Assembly (NCBI GenBank): GCA_009594995.1
Contig: VOPR01000058.1
Location: forward strand, 1 to 64,000
Source: Nitrospira sp.
GTDB lineage: Bacteria > Nitrospirota > Nitrospiria > Nitrospirales > Nitrospiraceae
Length of the DNA stretch: 64,000 nt
Reading direction: 5' to 3'
How positions within the stretch are numbered: the first letter of the stretch is position 1; each line of letters starts with the position of its first letter. Below, piece by piece: positions 9,003 through 17,818 of this stretch. Under the pieces are notes generated by a model, which saw only the letters and a program-made list of their open reading frames with translations, did no database searches and had not been told where the DNA came from. Both the position numbers and the translations under genes were made by a program.

Positions 9003-9833
9003 CTACACAGTCGCCGGCTGCTTCTTCCACTTGGCAAGAATACGCTCAACCCGCATCTTCACCACCATGTCGGTATCCTTCAGCAATGGCTTGATCGCCT
9101 CGCGACCACGTTCATCGCCGATAGCTTCCAACGCCGCAGCAGCTGTCAAACGGGTAAACCAGTCCTTATTCTGCAGCATCTCGATCAAGGGATCGATGGC
9201 CTCGGGCGACTTGATGCGGCCCAACGCAATCACCGCCTGCTTTCGCACCAACTCCTCTTTGTCCTTCAACGCCTTGATCAACCCCGGCAATGCCGGCTCC
9301 CCAAGATTCACCAATGCATCCGTCGCATCTTCCATGAACTCATCATTTCGAAGCTGCTGCATCAGGGGTTCTAATACTCGCTCGTCACGAATCTTCCCCA
9401 ACGCCACGATCGCAGACTTCCGCACATCCCAGTCGCGGAGAAGCTTGAGGAGCACCTCGACGGCAGGAGAACCGATCTGCCCGATACCCTCAATGGCAAC
9501 TTCTCGCACTTGCCAGTCACCATCACGAAGAGCCGCAGCGAGCGGTTCAACGCAACGTTCGTCTCCCATTTCCCCAAGCGTAATCGCGGCTTCCCGCCTG
9601 ACCACCCAATCAGGATCTTTGAGGAGATCGATTTGAATATCGATCTCGTCCTTAACCTTTTCTTCCTCTAGCACCACCTCCTGCATAGGATCAGTGAGCT
9701 CCTGGCCCACTGACGAGGAATCCAAGGACACCGCAAGTTGATCCGAGACCTGATCTGTCAAAGCCTCATCCGCAACTTGGCCGACAGGGGAAACAGCCTG
9801 GGCCTGTTCTTCTTTTTCACCAGCTTGTTCCAT
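9003..9833 (-). CDS. HEAT-repeat (PBS lyase-type) protein
   Basis: A 276-residue protein with an acidic, glutamine/serine-rich N-terminal 70 residues. Six or so HEAT repeats follow, with motifs such as DPDWVVRREAAITLGEMG, DWQVREVAIEGIGQIG and EELVRKQAVIALGRIKS. No signal peptide is visible, so it is probably a cytoplasmic protein-protein interaction scaffold. The repeats resemble those of phycocyanobilin-lyase-type HEAT proteins, but there is no evidence of lyase activity. It converges on the 8560-8994 gene with an 8-base gap. Confidence 0.85.
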   Translation of the reverse strand: MEQAGEKEEQAQAVSPVGQVADEALTDQVSDQLAVSLDSSSVGQELTDPMQEVVLEEEKVKDEIDIQIDLLKDPDWVVRREAAITLGEMGDERCVEPLAAALRDGDWQVREVAIEGIGQIGSPAVEVLLKLLRDWDVRKSAIVALGKIRDERVLEPLMQQLRNDEFMEDATDALVNLGEPALPGLIKALKDKEELVRKQAVIALGRIKSPEAIDPLIEMLQNKDWFTRLTAAAALEAIGDERGREAIKPLLKDTDMVVKMRVERILAKWKKQPATV

Positions 9834-9895
9834 ATCAATATTCCTTGTTCCGCAGGGGGTAGGATTGGGGGCAGACGCTTCGATCCTGTAATACG

Positions 9896-10099
9896 TTAGG
9901 ATTTTGCTTCAGTCTGCTTTCCCGCCGCATGCTTCTTTCTCAATGAGAGTGCCCGTCGCTTGCGTTGTACCCGCTTGAGTCGCTTTCGCAGGGAACGAGC
10001 AGCAGCATCGCCAGAAGACTTCTGCTCATCTTTGGTGCCCGCCGAAATTTTCTTCTTCAGTCGGATTTCGTCTGATTCACCGGTCGGTTTCTTTGCCAT
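9896..10099 (-). CDS. Small, highly basic protein
   Basis: A 67-residue protein very rich in lysine and arginine (for example RSLRKRLKRVQRKRRALSLR). It has no membrane segment or cysteine motif. The composition suggests binding to nucleic acid or ribosomes, but no family is recognised. GGAGG lies upstream of the ATG, and a good promoter (10177-10206) precedes it, which supports a real gene. Confidence 0.6.
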   Translation of the reverse strand: MAKKPTGESDEIRLKKKISAGTKDEQKSSGDAAARSLRKRLKRVQRKRRALSLRKKHAAGKQTEAKS

Positions 10100-10176
10100 T
10101 CAGCGTCAACCTCCAACAATTAAAATCGACACACATAAGGGACGGCCACATCCTTAGGGGCCACTCCAGATCAAGC

Positions 10177-10206
10177 AGTCTAATCAAGTGCAGGAGGAAG
10201 TGTCAA
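10177..10206 (-). promoter_or_regulatory. Promoter for the small basic protein gene
   Basis: Perfect TTGACA (10206-10201), an 18-base spacer and TAGACT (10182-10177) on the minus strand, giving a leader of about 70 bases before the ATG at 10099. Confidence 0.65.
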
Positions 10207-10231
10207 CTGATGCAGTGCGGACCAGAGTTAC

Positions 10232-10891
10232 TTAGGATACGATCAGAACAGGGACGGTGTTGTGAGCCGAATGATCGGCGGCGAGCATGCTACCAATTCG
10301 CCGCTCACGACGGACGTAGAGGGCTTCCTGCGGCATCATTCGAAGCGGAACAGCAGGCACTTCAAGCCCCTCTTCCTGTCGGCTGTGCGGTCTCATCGTG
10401 CGAATATCGGTGTTCAACAACATCCCTGCTACTGCGGGAATCCGGGCGGGGGGAATGTGCGCCACCGGACGATGATCGCCAATCACCTCTATTTGTACAG
10501 CAGCCGTGCCAACGTCAAGCATGTCCAGTTCACGGGCCGCAGCCTGCGAAAGATCCAGCATGCGCCCTGCGACATAAGGGCCGCGATCATTAATTCGAAC
10601 TTGGACCGATTTACCGTTGGTCAAATTGACTACCCGTACCAGGCTGCCGAGAGGTAATTTGCGATGGGCAGCAGTGTAGGCCGACATATCGAAGACCTCT
10701 CCATTCGCTGCCAGTTTCCCGTGAAATTCTTTTCCGTACCACGAAGCGACGCCACGGTCTTTAATTCCGAGATCCAGGGTCATTTCACCCTTCGGCACTA
10801 CGGAGCAGGCACTGAGTAAGAGGCATGACACCAAGGGGATGACAGCATATCCGGTCTTGCAACGAGAAAAGTTCCGGAAATTCTTATCCAT
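10232..10891 (-). CDS. rlpA: RlpA-like septal ring lytic transglycosylase lipoprotein
   Basis: RlpA proteins are outer-membrane lipoproteins with a double-psi beta-barrel that cleave or bind peptidoglycan lacking stem peptides. The family signature GVASWYGKEFHGKLAANGE and a second block (RINDRGPYV) with the conserved aspartate are present. The protein begins with a lipoprotein signal ending LLLSAC, with the lipidated cysteine at about residue 27. The ATG at 10891 is chosen because GAGGTG lies at a normal distance and the lipobox follows; longer starts to 11029 would bury the signal. There is no C-terminal SPOR domain; instead about 90 residues of unassigned sequence follow. Confidence 0.88.
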   Translation of the reverse strand: MDKNFRNFSRCKTGYAVIPLVSCLLLSACSVVPKGEMTLDLGIKDRGVASWYGKEFHGKLAANGEVFDMSAYTAAHRKLPLGSLVRVVNLTNGKSVQVRINDRGPYVAGRMLDLSQAAARELDMLDVGTAAVQIEVIGDHRPVAHIPPARIPAVAGMLLNTDIRTMRPHSRQEEGLEVPAVPLRMMPQEALYVRRERRIGSMLAADHSAHNTVPVLIVS

Positions 10892-11232
10892 AAGAAGCAC
10901 CTCGTGTGAAAGCCTGAAAAGCACTCTCTGTTTGAATACTCTCCCCAGAAGTGTTTTCAGGCTACGGGAGATTCCCCTTGGCGACAATACCGTCTGGGTA
11001 GCAAGGCCCCCTACAAACGGACGGAACATCCAACCATCACCGAAACAGACATCGCACCTGTTGCCAGATACGACAAAAAAACGGAACCGTCTTCAATCTG
11101 AACTATAGGCTGGCCTAGCAACGCACCGCCCCATAACAGTTCACGAATGAACACCCTGCCGACAGCATAGACGATTTGCAACGCCACACTTTGGCCGGGG
11201 CAGCAGATCGAACCTATTGCAAGTGCAGTTCG
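10892..11232. other. Intergenic region between rlpA and the 11233 lipoprotein gene
   Basis: 341 bases without a convincing gene. On the minus strand a short T-run (complement of the seven A's near 11075-11081) follows a small GC stem and may end the upstream lipoprotein transcript. I see no clear -35/-10 pair for rlpA. Confidence 0.4.
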
Positions 11233-11892
11233 TTACCGAAACCGAATGGCCCGATCCTCAAACTTGGTGTTCACAACAAACCGCTCGAAATTCTTCTCCA
11301 ATACTTCGGACAAAATCTCCTCTCCGTCCTGCGGTTCAAACCAGAACACATTATCGTGGTTACCTGAATGCGCATCCGTCCTGACAATGGAACTGCCATC
11401 TTCGCGATTGCTCGCCTGAATAACCAACTTGCTGCGGGCTTCAATATCAGTCAGCAAAAACCCACGCTTGGCATCGACTGCCAACTCGAGAATTTTCCCG
11501 GACAGCAGAATGTCGGGGCGATTGTCCCCCGATTGAGGCGCCACTTTCAGGTACTGAGCTTGCCAACCCTTTCGCTTGAGATAGTCGGCAAACGCCTGGG
11601 CCGTTTCCTCACCTGCACTGCCGCTCGAGACGTTAAAATCTGTTTCCCCGCCCCACATCGAGCTACGGCTCCCGACTTTGGCACGGTCCGCTCGTACATC
11701 TTCAAAAGGAATCACTGTCACCCGAGGCCCTGCCATCGGCTTGACCGTCTGAACAGCGCCGGTCATTTCTTTGGACGCTTTGGGAGTCAGGTTCATCGGA
11801 ATAATGTCGCCTTTTCCGGAGCAGCCCACCAGGAGCAGCAACCCGACGGCTACCGGCGCAGATATTCCCCGCACCACATGCTGTCGAATCAT
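11233..11892 (-). CDS. Orphan lipoprotein
   Basis: A 219-residue predicted lipoprotein with lipobox LLVGC at about residues 20-24. The mature part begins with a polar linker and continues with an alpha/beta domain (PRVTVIPFEDVRADRAKVG; later RPDILLSGKILELAVD). This is reminiscent of YajG-like and other envelope lipoproteins that use a beta-strand plus helix core. I cannot assign a specific function. A strong AAGGAGGT Shine-Dalgarno element lies about 12 bases before the ATG. The gene is downstream of the small exported protein at 11950-12327. Confidence 0.72.
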   Translation of the reverse strand: MIRQHVVRGISAPVAVGLLLLVGCSGKGDIIPMNLTPKASKEMTGAVQTVKPMAGPRVTVIPFEDVRADRAKVGSRSSMWGGETDFNVSSGSAGEETAQAFADYLKRKGWQAQYLKVAPQSGDNRPDILLSGKILELAVDAKRGFLLTDIEARSKLVIQASNREDGSSIVRTDAHSGNHDNVFWFEPQDGEEILSEVLEKNFERFVVNTKFEDRAIRFR

Positions 11893-11949
11893 AAAATCTC
11901 TCTACCTCCTTAGTAAGTAACAGATCCTAAAATTATTATGAGTCCGAGT

Positions 11950-12327
11950 TTAATTGCGATGGAGGACGATCGAACGGACGGTGAGACCCTCGCGAGTCTT
12001 GAGGTACTTCAACGTCACCTTGTCCCCTGAATGGATCTGATCGAGCCCAATCCGTTTCTTCCCGCGCAAAATGGTGACACCCTGCTTAACCACAGCCCCG
12101 ACCACAATGGCTTCGTTAGATCCCTGCCGTCCCTTGACGACAATTACGGGCGGGTCCTCACCGGCATTCACACTTTCGACCGTCCCCCTGATCTCATGCA
12201 CGGTGCTGCTGGCAGCATAAACTGAGGTCAGAAAGCTTCCGAGGCCGGCGAGAGCTACACAGAGCACAGCGCCAATCACGAGCACTCCGAGCAGACTCGG
12301 TCTCGGTTGAGTCAGGTCGTTCTTCAT
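11950..12327 (-). CDS. Small exported protein, probably an OB-like beta barrel
   Basis: A 125-residue protein with an N-terminal signal or anchor (LLGVLVIGAVLCVALAGLG, ending SVYAASS). The mature domain of about 85 residues alternates beta-strand-like segments (VHEIRGTVESVNA, PVIVVKGRQ, KVTLKYLKTREG), suggesting a small OB or SH3-like barrel. No named family recognised. It is transcribed away from the gld operon and is probably in one unit with the 11233-11892 lipoprotein gene. Confidence 0.65.
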   Translation of the reverse strand: MKNDLTQPRPSLLGVLVIGAVLCVALAGLGSFLTSVYAASSTVHEIRGTVESVNAGEDPPVIVVKGRQGSNEAIVVGAVVKQGVTILRGKKRIGLDQIHSGDKVTLKYLKTREGLTVRSIVLHRN

Positions 12328-12469
12328 CCTGCAGAAACCTCTTCTGGGTGCATTGCAAAAGACTATGTGGCAGATAAAGTCGCGGAACTGTAGCAGTTAC
12401 GAATCACGCTGTAAAGACGGGAAAAGGGGTTCACGCCCTCATCGGGAGGCAACACGACACATCCTTCTC

Positions 12470-12498
12470 TTGACTGCATTGCGGACGGTCGGTAATAT
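12470..12498 (+). promoter_or_regulatory. Promoter for the gldAFG operon
   Basis: TTGACT (12470-12475), a 17-base spacer and TAATAT (12493-12498), about 80 bases upstream of the first ATG at 12577. Confidence 0.6.
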
Positions 12499-12576
12499 CA
12501 GGCGCGATTTGCCACACCACGTGCCGTATCAACAAGCAGCAGAAAGCACTCCCAGCCAGCCGTCAATCCCGACTGC

Positions 12577-13545
12577 ATGATCGAAGTTCGCAACATCACA
12601 AAACGCTACGGGCACCTCACCGCGATTGATCGCGTGACCTTTCGCGTCGAGAAAGGCGAGGTTCTGGCATTCCTCGGCCCGAATGGCGCCGGCAAAACCA
12701 CCACCATGCGCATCCTCACTTCCTTCATTCCCGCGACAGAAGGAACCGCGCAGGTGGCAGGCTTCGACTGCGCTGAACAGCCGGAGGAGGTCAAGAAACG
12801 TATCGGCTATCTCCCCGAGACCCCGCCGGTGTACCAAGAATTAACGGTTGCCGAATATCTGGACTTCGTCGGCAAGCTGCGGGGATTCAGCGGAACGGAG
12901 TTGGCCAAAGCGATGGATCGCGTGATGGAGCGGCTGGCCCTGGGCTCTGTGCGGCACCGACTCATCGCCAACCTGTCACGCGGCTATCGACAGCGGGTCG
13001 GACTCGCACAAGCGCTGATTCATGATCCACCCGTCCTGATCCTGGACGAACCGACCGTCGGTCTCGATCCGAAGCAAATTATCGAAATCCGGGAATTGAT
13101 TAAGAGCCTGGCCGGGTCCCATTCCGTGATTTTGAGTACCCACATCCTTCCGGAAGCCACCGCGGTTTGTCAGCGCGTCGTGATCATCAACGGTGGCCGG
13201 ATTGTCGCGGAAGATACACCCGACCAACTGTCGGCCCGCCTTCGCAGGTCGGAAAAGATCAGCGTCACCCTGAAAACCCCGCCGGCGAATGTTCTGGAGC
13301 GGTTTCGTGAAGTCGCCGGGGTAGAACACGTCCTGACCACCTCCGATCCTCAGACAGTCCTGCTCGAATGTGCCTTGGGCAGAGATATTCGGGAAGACGT
13401 GGCACGCTTCGCAGTGGGCCAAGACTGGGGACTGCTTGAAATGAAGCCCGTCTCCATGACGTTGGAAGACGTTTTCTTGCGACTGACTCAGCGCGAAGAA
13501 GAATTGCCGAAGTCGAACGAAACCACCGAGACCGAACGACACTAA
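12577..13545 (+). CDS. gldA: ABC transporter ATP-binding protein, GldA/NatA type
   Basis: The ATPase subunit of an ABC exporter (322 residues). Walker A GPNGAGKTTT (about residue 35), signature LSRGYRQRVGL (about 135), Walker B VLILDEP and the switch histidine (STHILPE) are all present. The C-terminal extension after residue 220 is typical of drug-export or NatA/GldA-type ATPases. The next genes encode a permease, a GldG-like periplasmic subunit and a DUF4340 protein, the set seen in Gld-type transporters. The symbol is by analogy; gliding is not implied. Confidence 0.88.
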   Translation: MIEVRNITKRYGHLTAIDRVTFRVEKGEVLAFLGPNGAGKTTTMRILTSFIPATEGTAQVAGFDCAEQPEEVKKRIGYLPETPPVYQELTVAEYLDFVGKLRGFSGTELAKAMDRVMERLALGSVRHRLIANLSRGYRQRVGLAQALIHDPPVLILDEPTVGLDPKQIIEIRELIKSLAGSHSVILSTHILPEATAVCQRVVIINGGRIVAEDTPDQLSARLRRSEKISVTLKTPPANVLERFREVAGVEHVLTTSDPQTVLLECALGRDIREDVARFAVGQDWGLLEMKPVSMTLEDVFLRLTQREEELPKSNETTETERH

Positions 13546-13548
13546 CCG

Positions 13549-14319
13549 ATGCCACCTGTCCAAGCCATCATCGCGAAGGAATTGCGATCCTATTTCGTGT
13601 CCCCGATCGTCTATGTCGTCGGCGGAGTCTTCCTGCTGACCTTTGGCTTCCTCGCCTATCTCTATATTGTGTTTACCGGTGCCCAGGCCATCCAGCTGAT
13701 GCAGATGCAAGGCGGCACGGCGCAGATCAACCTGAATGATCTGGTCTTCCGCAACCTCTTTGCCAGCATGCGGTTCGTGCTCCTGTTGATCCTCCCCATC
13801 CTCACCATGCGGCTCTTGGCCGAGGAGCGAAAGCTCCGAACCTTCGAGTTCCTGATGACCGCTCCCATCCGGGTCAGTGAAATTATCGTCGGAAAATTCA
13901 TCAGCGTGTATCTGGTGTTTGTCGGAATGCTGCTCTTGACCACGCTGGTCCCGCTCACCCTGGCCCTGTTCAGCGACTTCGACTGGTACCCTGTCCTCAC
14001 AGGCTACCTGGGCTTGACGCTCCTGGGCGGATTTTTCCTGGCCGTCGGCCTCTTTGCCTCGTCCATCACCGAAAACCAAATCGTGGCCGCGTTCACGAGC
14101 TTCGGCCTGCTCCTCATGTGCTGGCTGTTGGCCGGACTGGGTTCACTCCTGGGCGACACGCCCGCTGGGCAAGTGGTCTCCTACCTCTCGTTCATGGAAC
14201 ACTACGACCACCTGGTTCGGGGCTTGATCGACACGAGAGACCTCGTCTATTACCTGAGCGGAACGGTGCTAATGCTGTTCCTCGCCCACCGGATTGTGGA
14301 TGCCTCACGATGGAAATGA
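13549..14319 (+). CDS. gldF: ABC transporter permease, GldF/NosY type
   Basis: A six-helix membrane permease of 256 residues that starts 4 bases after gldA. The N-terminal IIAKELRSYFVSPIVYVV and the central LLAEERKLRTFEFLMTAPI are hallmark ABC-2 permease motifs of the GldF/NosY group. Hydrophobic segments lie at about residues 20-45, 65-85, 110-135, 140-165, 170-200 and 225-250. Its end overlaps the start of gldG by 10 bases, indicating translational coupling. Confidence 0.88.
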   Translation: MPPVQAIIAKELRSYFVSPIVYVVGGVFLLTFGFLAYLYIVFTGAQAIQLMQMQGGTAQINLNDLVFRNLFASMRFVLLLILPILTMRLLAEERKLRTFEFLMTAPIRVSEIIVGKFISVYLVFVGMLLLTTLVPLTLALFSDFDWYPVLTGYLGLTLLGGFFLAVGLFASSITENQIVAAFTSFGLLLMCWLLAGLGSLLGDTPAGQVVSYLSFMEHYDHLVRGLIDTRDLVYYLSGTVLMLFLAHRIVDASRWK

Positions 14320-15839
14320 CGCGCAACCCCGCTCCCATCGGCGCCATCGGAACCGGCTTGGCCATCGCAGGCGTGGTGGCCTATTCTCTTGTGCCCGACA
14401 AACTGTGGCTCGTGACGCTGCTGGAAGGGTTGGCCCTCAGCTGCCTGATCTGGGCCTTTGCGACCCATTTCGACCGGCTTAAGAAGTTCTCCGCGCAGCG
14501 TTCAACGCGCATGGGAGCAAACAGCGCGGTCATGGTGGCGCTATTTCTGGCCATTCTTGCCATCGTGAATTTTCTGGCCGTCCGGCATTCGATCCGCTGG
14601 GATTTTTCAGAAAATCAGAACTACACGCTCGCGCCGGAAACCTACCGCGTCCTTCGAAACCTTACTCGAGACGTCAGCGTAACCGTGTTTACAAGGGAGA
14701 AAGACCCGGGGTACCAGGGATATAAGGAGCGCTTTGACAGCTATCGTCAGGCCAGTCCCAAGCTGACGGTCCAGTTCATCGACCCGGAACGCCAGCCAAA
14801 GGTTGCACAAAATTACGGCGTCACCCGGACTGACGTGGCCATCTTCGAAAGTGGACCCCAATCAGTCCGCATTACGTCGCCGGCCGAAGTGGAGATCACC
14901 GGCGCGTTGGTGCGTGTGTCCAAGGACACCAAGAAACGGGTCGTCTTTTTGGAAGGCCACGGCGAACGCAGCCTGGAGGATAAAGATCGTGGCGGGATGG
15001 CGCTCACCAAGGAAGTGCTCCAGAAGCAAGGCTACGACATCGGGACGGTCACATTGCTGCAAGAGCCAGCCGTGCCGGAAAACACCGATGTCTTGATCGT
15101 TGCCGGTCCGCGGCGAGCCATCACGAAAGAAGAGCAGGAACGCATTCAGGCCTACGTGGCCAAGGGCGGCCACCTCCTTCTCCTGCTCGATCCCGACACG
15201 CAATCGAACATGGACCACCTCCTCAAGATCTGGGGGCTGGAGCTGGGGCCCGGCGTGCTCGTCGATCTACAAGACCGGCTCGCCCAGGGTGATCTGACGG
15301 CCCTCTTAGTCCGCACGTTCACCGACCATGAAATCACCCATGAACTGACGGCCGCCGTGTTGTTTCCCCTGGCCCGGCATCTCATCTTTCAAGAAGAACA
15401 GGGAAAGGAGTGGGACTATGTCCCCCTCGCCCGAACCTCGCCTCGCAGCTGGGCCGAAACCGATATGAAGGGTCGGGTCGTCAGTTACGACGAAAAGGAA
15501 GACGTTCAAGGGCCCCTGGCGCTGGCCGCCGCCTTAACGCCGAAGCAGACGCCCGAAGAAGGCAAGCCGCGCCCTGCCGTGGTGGTCGTCGGCAATTCGG
15601 CATTCGCCAGCAACGGATTTATCAATTTCGTCGGCAATAGCGATTTCTTCCAACGCACGGTGGGATGGCTGTCGGAGGAACGTGATCTGATCTCCCTCAC
15701 CCCCAAAGACCCGGCGGTCCGACCGTTTACCCCTAACCCGCTACAGGAACGCATCCTCCTCTACGTGCAAGTCATTCTCCTTCCGGCAATGACGGTTCTC
15801 TGCGGCCTTCTGGTCTGGCGGAAACGGCGTCGTTTGTAA
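14310..15839 (+). CDS. gldG: GldG-like ABC transporter auxiliary subunit
   Basis: A 509-residue protein of the GldG family: N-terminal membrane helices (about residues 10-50 and 70-90), a large extracytoplasmic alpha/beta domain, and one C-terminal helix (ILLYVQVILLPAMTVLCGLL) ending in a basic tail. It contains the family-typical segments DFSENQNYTLAPETYRVLR and KRVVFLEGHGERS. The ATG at 14310 overlaps the gldF stop codon. Starting farther upstream (14118) would read through gldF and is unlikely. Together with GldA and GldF it would form the membrane complex; the substrate is unknown. Confidence 0.85.
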   Translation: MEMTRNPAPIGAIGTGLAIAGVVAYSLVPDKLWLVTLLEGLALSCLIWAFATHFDRLKKFSAQRSTRMGANSAVMVALFLAILAIVNFLAVRHSIRWDFSENQNYTLAPETYRVLRNLTRDVSVTVFTREKDPGYQGYKERFDSYRQASPKLTVQFIDPERQPKVAQNYGVTRTDVAIFESGPQSVRITSPAEVEITGALVRVSKDTKKRVVFLEGHGERSLEDKDRGGMALTKEVLQKQGYDIGTVTLLQEPAVPENTDVLIVAGPRRAITKEEQERIQAYVAKGGHLLLLLDPDTQSNMDHLLKIWGLELGPGVLVDLQDRLAQGDLTALLVRTFTDHEITHELTAAVLFPLARHLIFQEEQGKEWDYVPLARTSPRSWAETDMKGRVVSYDEKEDVQGPLALAAALTPKQTPEEGKPRPAVVVVGNSAFASNGFINFVGNSDFFQRTVGWLSEERDLISLTPKDPAVRPFTPNPLQERILLYVQVILLPAMTVLCGLLVWRKRRRL

Positions 15840-15843
15840 GGCC

Positions 15844-17214
15844 ATGTCGCGTTATTGGCCGACACTCCTTCTCGCAGGCGTCCTCGCAGGGCTCGGTGGC
15901 TACCTGTATTTTGTCGAACTCCCCGAGCAACGGACGGAAGTTGTTACCGCCACCCAGGCCAAACAAATCCTTCCGTTCGCCGAGGCCCAGATTAGCGCAA
16001 TAAAGGTCCGCAGCCACTCCGGTGAAGTCGTGCTGAGCCAGACACCAGGCCAGCCATGGGCCATTACGGAACCGCTTCATACTGACGCCGATCAACGGCA
16101 GGTGCAGGCCCTGCTTCGGGCACTGGTCACGGGAAAGGTGACCCGCCTGGTCGAAACCCATCCCGTCTCCTTAACTCCCTTTGGTCTAGACCATCCCTCA
16201 ACAGTCGTGACCTTAACCGCAGGGGATCGACAAGAAACACTCTCGATCGGAGATGCCGGACCATTGTCTTCAACGCTTTACGTGTTGAGGGCCTCTGATG
16301 AATCAGTGCTCTTGACAGACCTGGCACCGAAGGACTTTCTGAACAAAACGCTGCTGTCTTTTCGCCGCAAGGAGTTGTTGCAGTTCAATCAGCAGGAGAC
16401 CGAACAGCTTCGCCTCACCTATCCAACCACGGAAATGGTGCTGTACGCGTACGAAGAGAAACCGAAGAAGAAATGGCGAATCCGCTATCCGATCGAGGCC
16501 GAGGCTGATCGCACGGAAATCCAGGCCCTCCTCTTTCGGTTGGAAGATCTGAAGGCCCTGGCTATCGTGGATCCGGGTCCTGAACGGGACAAGCTGGCGC
16601 CAACCCTCACCAAACCGAAAGTCAAAGTCACCCTGCACGCAGCAGGCGCGGACCATGTTGTTCGCCTGTTTCAGCCCGATCCAACCAGCGGAGAAGCCTA
16701 TGCACAGACGACACCGGACGGGCCGATTTACAAAATCAGTCCCTCGGCCATTAAAGACCTGACCAGAGATCTGTTCGCGCTTCAAGATAAGCGATTGCTC
16801 GGGGTGGAGACAGGCGATATTGCCATGCTGTCCATCAAGACGCGCGACGAGCAATACGCGCTGATTCACGACCATAACGAATGGATCCTGGAGGATCAGC
16901 CGACGGAAAAGCTCCGCCAGGATGTCGCGGACTTGCTCGTCAGCCGAATCGTCACTCTCCCGGCAGAAGAACGCGTCCTGAAACAAGCCGGCCCCCTGGC
17001 GCCCTACGGACTCGTGGCTCCGGTAGCCGAATTCGTCGCCACCGGGAAAGACGGACGCATCGCCGGCCGCCTCGCCCTGGGCAATCAAGTCGGAGGGCTC
17101 GTGTATGCCATTGGCCATCGAATTCCCGGGGTATTCCAAGTACGACCGGACTTGCTGACGCAGATTCCCTCCCGGCTCGCGTTGCTGGCCCAAGGGCCTG
17201 GAACACCCCCATAA
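15844..17214 (+). CDS. DUF4340 protein of the Gld-type transporter operon
   Basis: A 456-residue protein with one N-terminal membrane anchor (WPTLLLAGVLAGLGGYLYFVE) and an extracytoplasmic body of repeated alpha/beta units. The units contain the pattern 'FGLDHP..V' (TPFGLDHPSTVVTL, about residue 115) and LAPYGLVAPVAEF near the end, characteristic of DUF4340. Genes of this family are commonly found directly after gldG, as here, with a 4-base gap. Its role in the exporter is unknown. Confidence 0.85.
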   Translation: MSRYWPTLLLAGVLAGLGGYLYFVELPEQRTEVVTATQAKQILPFAEAQISAIKVRSHSGEVVLSQTPGQPWAITEPLHTDADQRQVQALLRALVTGKVTRLVETHPVSLTPFGLDHPSTVVTLTAGDRQETLSIGDAGPLSSTLYVLRASDESVLLTDLAPKDFLNKTLLSFRRKELLQFNQQETEQLRLTYPTTEMVLYAYEEKPKKKWRIRYPIEAEADRTEIQALLFRLEDLKALAIVDPGPERDKLAPTLTKPKVKVTLHAAGADHVVRLFQPDPTSGEAYAQTTPDGPIYKISPSAIKDLTRDLFALQDKRLLGVETGDIAMLSIKTRDEQYALIHDHNEWILEDQPTEKLRQDVADLLVSRIVTLPAEERVLKQAGPLAPYGLVAPVAEFVATGKDGRIAGRLALGNQVGGLVYAIGHRIPGVFQVRPDLLTQIPSRLALLAQGPGTPP

Positions 17215-17294
17215 ACAGCCCCCGAAGGTGTTTCCAGGGAGCAGGGGTTTATGCTACTGTGCGCCCATCGCTCTTGATCAAGGAGGATCCTTCA

Positions 17295-17711
17295 ATGACG
17301 TACTCGCGTTCTCACGGTGCCGTTGTTCTGTCCTTATCTCTGCTTTTGCTCAGTGCTTGTGCCACAGAAGAAACCATCACCGCCGGCGGATCAACTCAAG
17401 CCGCCGCAGTGAGCGGGTCAACGAAAGCCGCAGCACAGTCGTACGATTCCCTCCAGTCCTGTCTCGGACGGATTCCGTCCGGCGGCACAGCCGGCACTCG
17501 TATGATTGCTGAAGAAAGCTGCCAGCGGGACGAAGCCCTTCGCCAATCCATCGCAGGCAATGCCACGGCTAAGAGTGAAGGCCGGGCCGCAGCCGGCGCC
17601 GCCGGTGATAGCCTTGAAGCCTGTATGGCCCGGATTCCAAAAGATGGATCCGTAGGGCAGCGGATGTTGGCCGAAGAGAGCTGCAAACGCGACCAAGCCA
17701 ATCAACGGTAA
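17295..17711 (+). CDS. Lipoprotein with a duplicated cysteine-containing motif
   Basis: A 138-residue predicted lipoprotein: signal ending LLLSAC (lipidated cysteine about residue 22), a Ser/Ala/Thr-rich linker, then two copies of a roughly 30-residue unit. The first reads SLQSCLGRIPSGGTAGTR and the second SLEACMARIPKDGSVGQR. Each is followed by AEESC and RD, so each unit has two conserved cysteines that could form disulfides in the periplasm. The ATG is preceded by AGGAGG at 8 bases. A stem-loop follows at 17741-17770. Function unknown. Confidence 0.78.
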   Translation: MTYSRSHGAVVLSLSLLLLSACATEETITAGGSTQAAAVSGSTKAAAQSYDSLQSCLGRIPSGGTAGTRMIAEESCQRDEALRQSIAGNATAKSEGRAAAGAAGDSLEACMARIPKDGSVGQRMLAEESCKRDQANQR

Positions 17712-17740
17712 TCTGACCATCCGGTCTAATCAGTGGTACG

Positions 17741-17770
17741 CCTCCGAAGGTGACAAGGGCTCTTCGGAGG
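17741..17770 (+). terminator. Stem-loop after the duplicated-motif lipoprotein gene
   Basis: CCTCCGAAG and CTTCGGAGG form a 9-bp perfect stem with a 12-base loop. No U-run follows, so termination may be weak. It separates the gene from the tRNA-Arg promoter. Confidence 0.55.
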
Positions 17771-17781
17771 CATCCCCGTTA

Positions 17782-17810
17782 TAGACAATCTCACCTGCTT
17801 TCAGTATCGT
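17782..17810 (+). promoter_or_regulatory. Promoter for tRNA-Arg
   Basis: TAGACA (17782-17787), a 17-base spacer and TATCGT (17805-17810). The expected start site near 17817 is 2 bases before the mature tRNA 5' end. Confidence 0.6.
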
Positions 17811-17818
17811 ATCCCTAC

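Noticed and set aside
12976..14079. 367-codon minus-strand frame across gldA and gldF
   Set aside because: Runs antisense through two genes with clear ABC-transporter motifs; a frame shadow.
16303..17193. 296-codon minus-strand frame inside the DUF4340 gene
   Set aside because: Antisense, no motif, no start signal.
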